Source: an uncultured Lachnospiraceae bacterium (GTDB lineage: Bacteria; Bacillota; Clostridia; Lachnospirales; Lachnospiraceae). From it: 24,349 nt of DNA. Below, piece after piece: positions 1 to 8,189 of this stretch. The notes beneath the pieces were generated by a model. The model did no database searches, had not been told where the DNA came from, and was given only the letters and a program-made list of their open reading frames with translations. The translations under genes were made by a program, and so were the position numbers. Location of the stretch: positions 1 to 24,349 of the forward strand of contig CAJULP010000046.1 in the NCBI GenBank assembly GCA_910587295.1, written 5' to 3'. Positions within the stretch are counted from its first letter, which is position 1. Every line of letters starts with the position of its first letter.

Positions 1-418
1 AACAGTATTACAAAACATATCCCCTATCGACAATAATCAAATATACATCTTAAAATTTCAGCCACAGCCTTATTACCCTATCAGCTTATCACCCATAATC
101 ATTCCGTCCAGAATTTAAAGATAGACCATTGATTATAGAGCAAGAATACAGTATTTAAATAGAGCAATCCACTAAATAAATAGGGGGGGGCGGGGGTATG
201 TTTAAATCCTACAGAAATTTACCACCCTATATCACCATATACCCTTATATAGAGCACCTATTTTTACCGAACATTTCACCGCATACCAATAACTGTAAGA
301 AAACATACACATTTTGGGATAGATAATATCCTAATATATATAAGAAATCATACAGTAAATGGGATTATATTACTACATGAATTCTTCTACTATAGATATT
401 CTTTCCCGTATTATCTTT
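1..418. other. AT-rich non-coding stretch downstream of the NACHT gene
   Basis: I see no convincing gene here. The stretch is very AT-rich and has scattered short repeats such as TAGAGCA (three times). One striking composition break is a G-run interrupted by a single C at 183-196. No clear intrinsic terminator for the NACHT gene could be recognised. Confidence 0.4.
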
Positions 419-3013
419 CTATTCTTTACTCCCACAATATTCATCATAATTTACTATTTCTTTCGTTTTATTAATAAATATTTTTACATCATGTAAATTA
501 AGTTTCTTTTCAAAATGCGGTACTTGATAGTCATCCATTAATGCCCCATTCAAATATACTTCTTCTATATATGCTCCGGTTAAATCAATTCCTCTCAAAT
601 CTGCTTTTTTCAAATCTGCCCCTACTAGCTTTGCTGCATCTAACTTTGCACCATACAAATTTGCTCTTGTTAAATCTGCTCCTCGTAAATCAGCTTCCAT
701 TAATGCCGCATCTTCTAAATTGGCTCCCCTTAAATCCGCATATGCCAAATCTGCTTTTAGCAAAGCTAATTTAGACAAATCGGCATTAACTAAATCTGTT
801 CTTTCCAAATTTACTTGATTCAAGCATATTCCTTTTAATTGTATCCCCTTCAAATTCACTTTCTGTAAAAACATTTTGCTCAAATCCATTATTTTATCAT
901 TACTGAACCTTTTATATTCTATACAACAACACTTTATATACTTTTCGACTAATTCACCTTTAGCATTTTCCATGATATATGTTCGATTATCAATACACAT
1001 TAATAACCTTAATATTTCTAATAGATTTAAAAAACATCGACATTCTGCAGCAATTATATTTTTAAAGAATGAAACACCCTTTTCTGTATAATAAAACATT
1101 CCATTTTCCATCATTAAATATACTGCGTTTTCCCACCACTGATAAAATCTCTTTTGTTTTTCTTCGTTTAATTTAGAATATAATTTTAAAATCTTATATT
1201 GTAAATACTCTGCAATAAAATAATTCACGCAACCTTGTTTTAAGTATATTGCAATATTCCTTGCTAATTCTTCTTGACTCGCAATAGACAATTCTATCAT
1301 AGCATTCTCTATTGAACGATAAATGGTTTCTGCTACAAAATATTCATAAATTGTTCGATGTACAAAATACAACTTTTCTGTTTCTATACCTTCACAATGT
1401 TTCACTAGCTTAAAGAAATTACCAATTAAAAAGTCTTGCTCTATTTCTTTACTTTTATTCGTATCTTGTATAATATTTCTACATATTTTTTGATAATCTT
1501 CCTGCGGAATACTCGCTTTATTTGCCTCATTCTCAAACATCCAGATTGCAATTTCTCTTGAAATTTGATGTATTTGATTTTTAATTACACCAATTCTATG
1601 CTTATCTGCAAACATTTTGTTATCTATACATCTATCATATATACCGCCATCTAATGAAAAAATTTTATCATATATATCTACAATAGAACCTTCTTTTTCT
1701 ATAGAAATATTTAATGCTAAGACCATATATAGAATAAGCGGAAGACCAAATATTTCCTTTTTTTCATACAACTTTTCTATCGTGTTTTCAGATACTCTGT
1801 TCTTTGTTTTCGCTCCATAGATATCGCAAAAGCTCTTTATTTGCATCTCATCCCATGTCTGTAATGTAATATATTTACATTTTAGTATAGCAAATTTTTG
1901 AACATAATTTTCTCGACACGTAATTATTAATGAAAAGTTTTTTATATTTCCATTATATATCCAATCACCATATAAACTATCTAATATATTTCTCCTTTTA
2001 TTTGATTCAATACTCACCTCATCAAACCCATCAAGTATCAATGTTTTTCCATTTAAATCACTATGCGTTAAATTCAATTCTTCCAATATCTTATCGGATA
2101 TTTTTTCACCTTTCCAATCTACATTTCCAAGATCAGAAGCAAATTTATATACTAAAATATCATTAATCCTGTCAATAAAATTAACAGTTATCCATGTAAT
2201 GAGTGTACTTTTCCCAATTCCAGGCTGCCCAAAAATCAAAAGCATTTTACTGTCTCTTTTTTCATTTATATAATCTGATAATAATTCTTTTAAGTCACTT
2301 GATGGATTATTTTCAGTATTTTTATACCATATATAGTGAGGCAAATGTTTCTCCAAATATACCCTACCCAACTTGATATTTACACCAGCATTTTCATCTC
2401 TCTTATCAAAATTATTGAGAAACATATTTTCATTCCACTTATCAGCATATTCCTGTGTTCTGCTTTTTACCAGCTTCTTATTTTGACCATTATCCACCTC
2501 TCTATTACTTTCCTTAAAAACACTCAATACCTGATTAGTTTCATCAACACTTTGTTGTACCATATCAATCTTTTGCTCTATTCTTGATGTCCTACCACTT
2601 TCTTCGTCCTGTTGAAATAATCTTATCTGACGATATAATTCTTTATAATCATCTTTACTAAGTTCTTGGTATAATAGCGTTTTGAATTCCATATATTTAT
2701 CGCTATTAACATTTTCACCAATAATCTGTAATCCCACCCTCACAACTTCTATACTGTCACATCTACTATCTTTATAACTAATTAACAGCTTTTCAGCGGC
2801 TTGATATATCTTGTCCTGATCGTTCTCAAATTTATTATAGGTTATTTGATTAAGTACATTCACAACCACATTATATATTTGTGATTCCATATTCTGATGT
2901 TTATTTTTTCTGTTCTTTACCGCTTCCTTTATTTTTGTCCATGAAAAATCTACACATCTACTGATAGCTTCGCCGATAAACCCACTAATAATTTCATCAC
3001 CAATTATAACCAT
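419..3013 (-). CDS. NACHT-type STAND NTPase with C-terminal pentapeptide repeats
   Basis: 864 residues. A central P-loop NTPase of the NACHT class is visible: Walker A GQPGIGKST at about residues 262-270 and Walker B LILDGFDEVS at about 325-334, where the acidic LDGFDE pattern is typical of NACHT. Residues 1-200 are mostly helical and charged, with no effector domain I can name. Residues about 719-828 are pentapeptide repeats (A[DN]Lxx units such as ADLRG, ANLYG), which fold as a right-handed beta-helix and here replace the usual leucine-rich or TPR sensor. The protein should be cytosolic and switch on by oligomerising. Bacterial NACHT proteins include demonstrated anti-phage proteins (bNACHT), so a defence role is plausible but inferred. 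The ATG is preceded by AAGGGGGA. A terminator and a promoter separate it from the upstream genes, so it is a stand-alone cargo unit. Confidence 0.88.
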   Translation of the reverse strand: MVIIGDEIISGFIGEAISRCVDFSWTKIKEAVKNRKNKHQNMESQIYNVVVNVLNQITYNKFENDQDKIYQAAEKLLISYKDSRCDSIEVVRVGLQIIGENVNSDKYMEFKTLLYQELSKDDYKELYRQIRLFQQDEESGRTSRIEQKIDMVQQSVDETNQVLSVFKESNREVDNGQNKKLVKSRTQEYADKWNENMFLNNFDKRDENAGVNIKLGRVYLEKHLPHYIWYKNTENNPSSDLKELLSDYINEKRDSKMLLIFGQPGIGKSTLITWITVNFIDRINDILVYKFASDLGNVDWKGEKISDKILEELNLTHSDLNGKTLILDGFDEVSIESNKRRNILDSLYGDWIYNGNIKNFSLIITCRENYVQKFAILKCKYITLQTWDEMQIKSFCDIYGAKTKNRVSENTIEKLYEKKEIFGLPLILYMVLALNISIEKEGSIVDIYDKIFSLDGGIYDRCIDNKMFADKHRIGVIKNQIHQISREIAIWMFENEANKASIPQEDYQKICRNIIQDTNKSKEIEQDFLIGNFFKLVKHCEGIETEKLYFVHRTIYEYFVAETIYRSIENAMIELSIASQEELARNIAIYLKQGCVNYFIAEYLQYKILKLYSKLNEEKQKRFYQWWENAVYLMMENGMFYYTEKGVSFFKNIIAAECRCFLNLLEILRLLMCIDNRTYIMENAKGELVEKYIKCCCIEYKRFSNDKIMDLSKMFLQKVNLKGIQLKGICLNQVNLERTDLVNADLSKLALLKADLAYADLRGANLEDAALMEADLRGADLTRANLYGAKLDAAKLVGADLKKADLRGIDLTGAYIEEVYLNGALMDDYQVPHFEKKLNLHDVKIFINKTKEIVNYDEYCGSKE

Positions 3014-3046
3014 AATTGTTTATCCCCCTTGTATCAAGATACTACA

Positions 3047-3075
3047 ATTATAATCTTTAAGATATGATATAGCAA
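3047..3075 (-). promoter_or_regulatory. Sigma-A-type promoter of the NACHT gene
   Basis: Minus strand: -35 TTGCTA (3070-3075), 17-bp spacer, -10 TATAAT (3047-3052), about 34 bp before the start codon. It lies just downstream of an intrinsic terminator, so the NACHT gene is transcribed on its own. Confidence 0.65.
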
Positions 3076-3083
3076 TAATTCCG

Positions 3084-3123
3084 CAAAAAAATAAAGCATA
3101 CCAGACTTTTACATCCGATATGC
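3084..3123 (-). terminator. Intrinsic terminator upstream of the NACHT gene
   Basis: On the minus strand a 10-bp stem (GCATATCGGA with TCTGGTATGC, two G-U pairs, 8-nt loop) is followed by a T-rich tract TTTATTTTTTT. It ends transcription of the gene ending at 3156. Confidence 0.75.
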
Positions 3124-3155
3124 CTTATAATCAACCACCCTACTCTACTTCCCAA

Positions 3156-3596
3156 TCAACTAAAATACGTCTTATTCCGTTCCCTCTTTACCGATTCTAT
3201 CCCCTTATCAAGCAATCTTCTATTCCGATCCATAAAAGCATCCCATGATTTACTATCTTCTTCTTTTTTCTCCGCATTCCTGATACCTCTGTTTACTGCA
3301 CTTACCACCTCTTTTGTCCTGTATGCGTCTTCTGACTTTCTTTTCACACTCTCATCATGGATATTCTGTAAAATCTGATTATGCTTCTGGTTCTGCTGTT
3401 CTTCTCTTGCCATTGCCTTTTCAATATAAGAATTGAGAAGGTTGCTACTATGCTGCACTCTTTCCCTCTCAGCTTCATCCCTTTTATCCATTTCAAGCCT
3501 GTTTGCTCTCAATCTGTCACGTTCCTTACGGTCACGCTCCGCACATACTGATTTAACCATATTTAATGTTGATTGCGTTGTATTTGTTTTGTTCAT
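3156..3596 (-). CDS. Highly charged coiled-coil hypothetical protein
   Basis: 146 residues with no recognised family. It is extremely rich in Arg, Glu, Lys and Asp (for example ERDRKERDRLRANRLEMDKR at about residues 20-39) and is predicted to be one long helix or coiled coil without membrane segments. A strong GGAGG lies about 10 nt before the ATG. It is the last gene of a short operon with the 63-residue protein and the AP2/zinc-ribbon gene, and a terminator follows directly. A structural or nucleic-acid-binding accessory role is possible, but the sequence does not show one. Confidence 0.6.
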   Translation of the reverse strand: MNKTNTTQSTLNMVKSVCAERDRKERDRLRANRLEMDKRDEAERERVQHSSNLLNSYIEKAMAREEQQNQKHNQILQNIHDESVKRKSEDAYRTKEVVSAVNRGIRNAEKKEEDSKSWDAFMDRNRRLLDKGIESVKRERNKTYFS

Positions 3597-3615
3597 AGTT
3601 AAATGTCCTCCAATC

Positions 3616-3807
3616 TTAAAATCCTAATAAATTCTTTTCAACTTGCATCTCTGCTTCAAGCTGTACCCGTTTCTCATTGATCCTGCATAATTCCTGATTA
3701 TCATGGTTGATATGCGCTATAGATGCCTCCGTATCTAATCGGTGAAATTTCTCCGCATATTCATCTTCAATCAGTTTTGTTTTAATCTTCTTTTCAAAAT
3801 CTGTCAT
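3616..3807 (-). CDS. Small charged helical hypothetical protein
   Basis: 63 residues, not recognised. The composition (many Glu, Lys, His, Arg) suggests one or two helices forming a short coiled coil. AAGGAGG lies upstream of the ATG at good spacing. It sits 20-21 bp from each neighbour, between the AP2/zinc-ribbon gene and the charged coiled-coil gene, so the three are probably co-transcribed. Its charge pattern resembles that of the 146-residue neighbour, and the two may act together; this is inference. Confidence 0.6.
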   Translation of the reverse strand: MTDFEKKIKTKLIEDEYAEKFHRLDTEASIAHINHDNQELCRINEKRVQLEAEMQVEKNLLGF

Positions 3808-3828
3808 TGTAAAATGTCCTCCTTAAAT

Positions 3829-5118
3829 TTAATCATCAATTTCAATCATCCAGTCCATCATCGCTTCATATACCTTATCCGATATAACATCCCTATACTG
3901 TCCCGCTATATCCTTAATAAAATCTTCTTTATATTCCTTATATCTGGCAAAAGCAGATTCAGCAGTGTCAAATGTTCCAAGTTTAATCTGTCTACCCATG
4001 AATGACATTTCAGCGCGGTATTTCCCCTTACTCTTATCAAAATGAACACCTAAAGGAAGATCACCCCTGTTTTTCTTACCATTCAGAAATAACGTATTAA
4101 TCGCATGTGGCACAAAACAACACGTCTCAGGACTATACACTTTATTCCCTTTGAAAAGAATATCCTTATCCAAATCTAATGACATACCAGCTATTCTATT
4201 CCGGTCATACCATACCTTGAAATTACTGTAATTCAGCCATTCTTCACACACAGTACATCCTTTATATTGTGGCTGTCTCTCATGAAATTTTGCATTATAG
4301 CAGCGATTAATCATGTCATGCCATTTTAAATAAGATTCTGATGTACAGTCTACATTCTCACTCCCACGATAACCAATACCGCACATTACATGCTCCATAC
4401 ATCTTCTGCTCCAATCATCAGGCTTGTATCTTATATCATTCATTACTTTTAAGATAAATTCTTCTGAATCATCGCCGGTTTTATTGAAATGATTTTTTAC
4501 AACCCTATATTGTTCCTGGTTTAATGGATATAGGTTTCTGTAGTAATGATCCTGCTTATCGAATCCGCTGTGCCATATGTAAACATTATTCGCTTTATCA
4601 GGATTCACAATAAATTCTTCTACTACTGCTTTAGCCGCATATAAATGTACGCTTTTATAAATCCACTTTCCATCATAAAATACATTTTTCCTTAACGAAT
4701 AGAATAAAGCTCCATATTTATCATAGCTTCCTTGTAACAGGTTATATTTACCATCTGAATATCTGATCACCCTTCCATAATTTGATAACCATGTATTCTT
4801 ATAATCCATTAATTTCACAAATACTTCATCTGTACCTAATGGAATAAACTTAAAATTAGAAATATCAAGTATCCTTTCAGGCTTAATATCTTTATAATGC
4901 CTATGGAACAGCATTTCCATATCATCAGGGAATTGAATCCTGTTCTTTTTCTCTAAATATTCACGCTGGTATATATATTCACATTTTTTACACTGACTAA
5001 GATAATATGGGTTATAGAATTGTCCTTTCACTATCCTGAATTTATCTACTGGCAAAATCCTACCGCATTTCTTACATATTTTTGTTTCTTCATATTCTGT
5101 TACTTTTTTACTGCTCAT
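3829..5118 (-). CDS. Zinc-ribbon / HNH-like / AP2-domain protein (homing-endonuclease-like)
   Basis: The start at 5118 (429 residues) is chosen because GAAAGGAAGT lies about 12 nt upstream, whereas the more upstream ATG at 5166 has no ribosome binding site. Domains in order: an N-terminal zinc ribbon (CKKCG ... CKKCE); a NUMOD4-like stretch (WLSNYGRVIRYSDGKY); a segment resembling phage HNH-associated modules (WHDMINRCYN ... CTVCEEW ... LDKDI ... VYSPETCCFVP); and a C-terminal AP2-type DNA-binding domain (LPLGVHFDKSKGKYRAEM ... IKLGTFDTAESAFARY). Such combinations occur in phage and mobile-element homing endonucleases. No intact HNH triad could be identified with certainty, so it may bind DNA without cutting. 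It lies directly downstream of the hairpin array. Confidence 0.7.
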   Translation of the reverse strand: MSSKKVTEYEETKICKKCGRILPVDKFRIVKGQFYNPYYLSQCKKCEYIYQREYLEKKNRIQFPDDMEMLFHRHYKDIKPERILDISNFKFIPLGTDEVFVKLMDYKNTWLSNYGRVIRYSDGKYNLLQGSYDKYGALFYSLRKNVFYDGKWIYKSVHLYAAKAVVEEFIVNPDKANNVYIWHSGFDKQDHYYRNLYPLNQEQYRVVKNHFNKTGDDSEEFILKVMNDIRYKPDDWSRRCMEHVMCGIGYRGSENVDCTSESYLKWHDMINRCYNAKFHERQPQYKGCTVCEEWLNYSNFKVWYDRNRIAGMSLDLDKDILFKGNKVYSPETCCFVPHAINTLFLNGKKNRGDLPLGVHFDKSKGKYRAEMSFMGRQIKLGTFDTAESAFARYKEYKEDFIKDIAGQYRDVISDKVYEAMMDWMIEIDD

Positions 5119-5162
5119 TTTACTTCTAATACTTCCTTTCAATTTCGATATGATAATAGACA

Positions 5163-5184
5163 GCATTCGTTTGGATACGAACGC
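5163..5184 (-). promoter_or_regulatory. Stem-loop in the leader of the AP2/zinc-ribbon gene
   Basis: Eight paired positions (5163-5170 with 5177-5184). On the minus strand the single non-Watson-Crick position is G-U, on the plus strand it is A-C, which suggests a minus-strand RNA. It sits between the terminator at 5186-5210 and the start codon. Confidence 0.35.
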
Positions 5185-5185
5185 T

Positions 5186-5210
5186 AAAAAGGAAGCCAGA
5201 ATCGGCTCCC
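5186..5210 (-). terminator. Intrinsic terminator between the hairpin array and the AP2/zinc-ribbon gene
   Basis: On the minus strand, GGGAGCC pairs with GGCTTCC (one G-U) across a 6-nt loop and is followed by TTTTT. It would end any transcript crossing the structured region from the right. Confidence 0.6.
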
Positions 5211-6093
5211 TGATATAATCTTATATTCAGTTGTAGGTAATTTCAGATGTCAAAAATATTGACACCACAATTTTTAAACATCTCCCCAAAATTGGGGATA
5301 TCTCAATTCTGCGAAAACGTGGTATAACCACTCGTAATTTCTGTACGATTTGTTTCAGAATTGGGAACATTGGTTTTCCCCAGCTTGTGGGGGGAAATAA
5401 TAGAGATATTTTCTAAGCCGTTTGTATCGGCTTAGGATTATTCAAATTGGAAATCGCTTGCGAATTTAATTTGCAGTTGTACCACCATGGGGCAACCTTT
5501 TACACAATTCTGCGAAAAACTCATCCCTTTATAGGGGTTGGGTTTGTAACCGATGCTATTGGTTTAAGTTTTTCACTTTGAACGGAAATAGGTTTTTCCC
5601 ATACATAATCAGGTTTTCACCTTTGAAAGTGAAAATTTTCAAAGTAAAAACTTTTTCCTTTGATTTTCTAAGGTAGCGATTTACTACTTTAGGCTCTGCA
5701 ATTATCAAAAGTTTTGCTTTCTAAAGCTGCATTTAACGACTTTTAGATTTACTTTGCTTTCAAGGATGTAAATACTCTTTACTCCCTTTACTATTTTGTA
5801 TTCAAGGTAACTAATGTTTACCTTACTCCTTCCAATCGGACTAATCGGCAAATAACCACATATTTCAAAGGATACAATTATAATGAGCTTTTCTACAAAT
5901 GGAGAAACCCTCTGCCCTGAAACAGGGTAGCCATTATAATAGAATGTCCGCTATGGACACAATACAGATCCTTTTATAGGTATGTCGTGAAATGCGACAC
6001 ACCTAATCAAATAAGTGTAGAATCGCACTTACCTTGAATCTGGGGTGGCGTTTTGACACCCCAGACCGGCTCCGTCAATTCTGTCGAAGCGCA
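5211..6093. ncRNA. Dense array of stem-loops; candidate large structured RNA or structured DNA locus
   Basis: About 880 bp without a convincing gene but with some 16 or more short inverted repeats in series, most with 5-10 bp stems and 3-9 nt loops. Examples: 5248-5264, 5284-5297, 5413-5435 (8 perfect pairs), 5548-5564, 5614-5635, 5668-5692, 5804-5824, 5945-5959, 5978-6004 (10 pairs), 6012-6031 and 6039-6065 (9 pairs). Two are multibranched: stem 5304-5311/5356-5363 encloses hairpins 5319-5331 and 5332-5348, and stem 5877-5885/5932-5940 encloses hairpins 5890-5907 and 5915-5927. The hairpins at 5614-5635 and 5621-5644 exclude each other. A minus-strand terminator follows at 5186-5210. Wobble evidence for the strand is mixed (5978-6004 favours minus; 5548-5564 and 5668-5692 favour plus). 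A replication or transfer origin is the main alternative. Confidence 0.4.
5304..5518 (+). repeat. 14-bp direct repeat CAATTCTGCGAAAA
   Basis: Identical copies at 5304-5317 and 5505-5518, with a partial third copy (CAATTCTG then TCGAA) at 6076-6088 and an inverted CAGAATTG at 5356-5363. They may be protein-binding repeats or shared structural modules of the array. Confidence 0.5.
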
Positions 6094-6228
6094 TCAATAC
6101 AGATCATCTATATCAATACAATCCAAATCTTTTCCTGTAACGCAAAATAACTCATGATTGCATTCACCATGAGATTCATCTTTGCATATGTCATCCTGTC
6201 CTATGCAATCACTATTTGCCAGGTTCAT
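6094..6228 (-). CDS. Cys-rich acidic microprotein, 44 residues
   Basis: An ATG at 6228 opens 44 codons ending in TGA at 6094-6096. The product (begins MNLANSDCIGQDDICKDE) has five cysteines and two histidines, including CNHELFC, which could bind a metal ion. GGTAGG lies about 6 nt before the ATG, and the ORF begins 19 bp after the stop of the winged-helix gene, consistent with operon membership. The alternative is that it is a chance ORF at the right edge of the hairpin array, since three of the inverted repeats (6151-6173, 6182-6208, 6221-6236) lie within or at its ends. Confidence 0.45.
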   Translation of the reverse strand: MNLANSDCIGQDDICKDESHGECNHELFCVTGKDLDCIDIDDLY

Positions 6229-6247
6229 TTGAACCTACCATTCTATA

Positions 6248-7258
6248 TTAAATCAGGATAGGTTCTGATAGAACCTCACCCTCTGTAGGCATATCCAACA
6301 TTTCTTCTATACTGAAATCATGTTCCATGGGTACAGGTTCACCCCAGTTGTCATCGACTGCATTTCTTACTTCATCAGGAAATACAGATAAATCCAATAA
6401 TTCACCCTGTTTATATTCACCATCATAATAACCTTCTACTGGTTTGTATTTCAGTAATTTATTGTATGTAATACTTTGTCTACACAAATCAACCTCCGCA
6501 TCAAAGTTATTCCTATACTTTTTCGCATCATTACAGTAAGCATTGTATCTTAGCTTGATTGCCCTTCTGTCAAGCTTCTCAACAAAATCTTCACATTCCA
6601 CGGTATCAGAATATTTTTGCGCTTCAGCAATCACAGCATCTTTGTCGCAATATCTCCCATATGAATTATTCAACTTGTAATATGTACCATTTGACCTCCG
6701 CTTTTTATGCCTATACACATATATAAGCTGCATTTTCTCTAATTGTTCCAGATAATCATTAACGGTCTCTTTCCCATATCCCCATAATGAAGACATTTCA
6801 TCTTGTGGCATATGCCATTCTTTAGTTTGATTATTAATCGTTCCAATCAATGAACAGAAAAACGAGAACACATTAAAAGGTTTGTTTGCCTTTTCAAATA
6901 TACACTGCATTTCCCACTGTTCCAATACAACAAACTTTTTCTGATCGGAATTTACCTCTAATCCTTTACTAGAGAAAATATAGTTGTCATTGTTTTTATC
7001 TATGATTTCTATAATTTCTTTATCAACAAGTGACTGTATCGCATCTCTGATCCCCTCAATTATGGTACGTTCTTTTCTGTTTGATGATTTTAAAAACTTA
7101 CCTGTCATTTCATACCCTATCAAACTGACAGATGTACTGAGATGATCATATTTCTTGCTATACATTCCGTTAAGTATTGCTATTATAGCTGTTTCCTTGT
7201 CATTTGTATTTAATTGTTTATCCAAAAATAATTTCATATAAAATAATATCTCCTTCAA
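6248..7258 (-). CDS. Winged-helix DNA-binding protein, possible replication or regulatory protein
   Basis: 336 residues. Two helix-turn-helix-like stretches are visible. One is at about residues 40-105 (ends IQSLVDKEIIEIIDKNNDNY, a winged-helix wing pattern). The other is at about 150-195 (MPQDEMSSLWGYGKETVNDY ... LEKMQLIYVYRHKKR), typical of replisome-organiser or plasmid initiator proteins. The C-terminal third is acidic and probably disordered. The ATG has GAAGGAGATA upstream. It sits between the two hairpin-rich non-coding stretches, which fits a protein acting on one of them, for example an initiator next to its origin. That link is inference and the family is not certain. Confidence 0.55.
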   Translation of the reverse strand: MKEILFYMKLFLDKQLNTNDKETAIIAILNGMYSKKYDHLSTSVSLIGYEMTGKFLKSSNRKERTIIEGIRDAIQSLVDKEIIEIIDKNNDNYIFSSKGLEVNSDQKKFVVLEQWEMQCIFEKANKPFNVFSFFCSLIGTINNQTKEWHMPQDEMSSLWGYGKETVNDYLEQLEKMQLIYVYRHKKRRSNGTYYKLNNSYGRYCDKDAVIAEAQKYSDTVECEDFVEKLDRRAIKLRYNAYCNDAKKYRNNFDAEVDLCRQSITYNKLLKYKPVEGYYDGEYKQGELLDLSVFPDEVRNAVDDNWGEPVPMEHDFSIEEMLDMPTEGEVLSEPILI

Positions 7259-7281
7259 ATAAATTAATCTAATTTTTTTTA

Positions 7282-7473
7282 TTATTTTTCCATACTTTCG
7301 TATTGAATTAGTTTTACAGCATCAAAATATCTTCTATCAGCCATAAAAACATGAAATACTCTTCCGTCTTTATCTCCTACACCACAACCGATAGGATGAA
7401 TGCCTTTCTTAAATAACAGGTTACATTCTTGTAAATCATAATTGTAAATTGGTTTAATATTTTTGTTGTACAT
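7282..7473 (-). CDS. Small hypothetical protein, DUF5659-like pattern
   Basis: 63 residues. The layout (short N-terminus, hydrophobic strand IHPIGCGVG, then RVFHVFMADRRYFDAVKLIQ) resembles the short DUF5659-type proteins common in Bacillota phages and mobile elements; the assignment is by eye. AAAGGAT lies upstream of the ATG. It lies 23 bp before the winged-helix gene, likely in the same transcript. Confidence 0.5.
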   Translation of the reverse strand: MYNKNIKPIYNYDLQECNLLFKKGIHPIGCGVGDKDGRVFHVFMADRRYFDAVKLIQYESMEK

Positions 7474-8189
7474 AAATCAATATCCTTTCTTAAATCAATT
7501 CAGCCTAAGTTTCGTTTTCGACAAATAGATGTCGATTTTCCTAATTTCTCCTAGGACAAGGTGACATCAATTTGTCGATTCCGATACTGCTACTAAAGGA
7601 GATACCTCTTACTAAAAGAGATCCATTCTTACCCCTAACGGGGATAAGATTTGGTTTTCTGTTTGTAATTGTTTTTTCTCATCGGTTATTCCTTTCATCT
7701 AATAATTGATTCATTGCCACTAAATATCACTTCTACTTTTATACTTCTCTCTTTAATTTCTCTTTTTCTATGTGACATCCCATTTTCGGGACATCACATA
7801 ATTACTCTTCTACAAAAACTTAACAAAAATTCATTATTTGACTTTTGCATCTTGTTACACTCTCTGACCAGAAATGTTAAATTTTTACATTGTAATAAGG
7901 ACTAAACATTTCATTCAGCCCTTTACATCAGTGGGTCTTAATTCTTTTAAGTCCCTTATTGATCTATTTTTCTATATTTAGTTTTCATCATTTAATGGAA
8001 TTATTGTGAAGAATCACACAATCAAATTGATTTAATAGTTATCAGATTTTTTTGAATTTCAGATTTACAGTTTATTTTGGTTGCTCTGTAATGGCAATTA
8101 TTTATAATTAGACACGGGAACTTTCCCTTTGCTATTTTCAACCACCACCAAATAGTTGTCGTTAAATTTCACTCGCCACCAAATGGTTG
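7474..8189. other. Hairpin-rich non-coding stretch in the mobile element
   Basis: About 715 bp without a supported gene; a possible plus-strand frame at 7669-7905 starts with TTG and has no ribosome binding site. A 15-bp dyad with one mismatch (7519-7533 with 7563-7577) encloses a 5-bp hairpin (7539-7556), and its left arm also folds alone (7518-7535). Other hairpins: 7606-7620, 7628-7648, 7769-7800 (13 positions, both imperfect ones G-U on the minus strand), 7933-7955 and 8003-8022. This could be a leader or attenuator, a partition or origin site, or a structured RNA on the minus strand. Confidence 0.4.

Noticed and set aside
541..850. Regular 15-bp periodicity that looks like a DNA repeat
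   Set aside because: It is the coding pattern of the pentapeptide repeats of the NACHT protein.
5877..5940. Very short ORFs with ribosome-binding-like sequences in the array (13-16 codons, both strands)
   Set aside because: They are too short and occur on both strands within stems; no leader-peptide logic could be seen.
5211..6093. CRISPR array
   Set aside because: Hairpins differ in sequence, and there is no regular repeat-spacer spacing or cas gene.
7669..7905. 78-codon plus-strand frame in the hairpin-rich gap
   Set aside because: It starts with TTG, has no ribosome binding site, runs against all neighbouring genes, and its hydrophobic composition follows from T-rich DNA.
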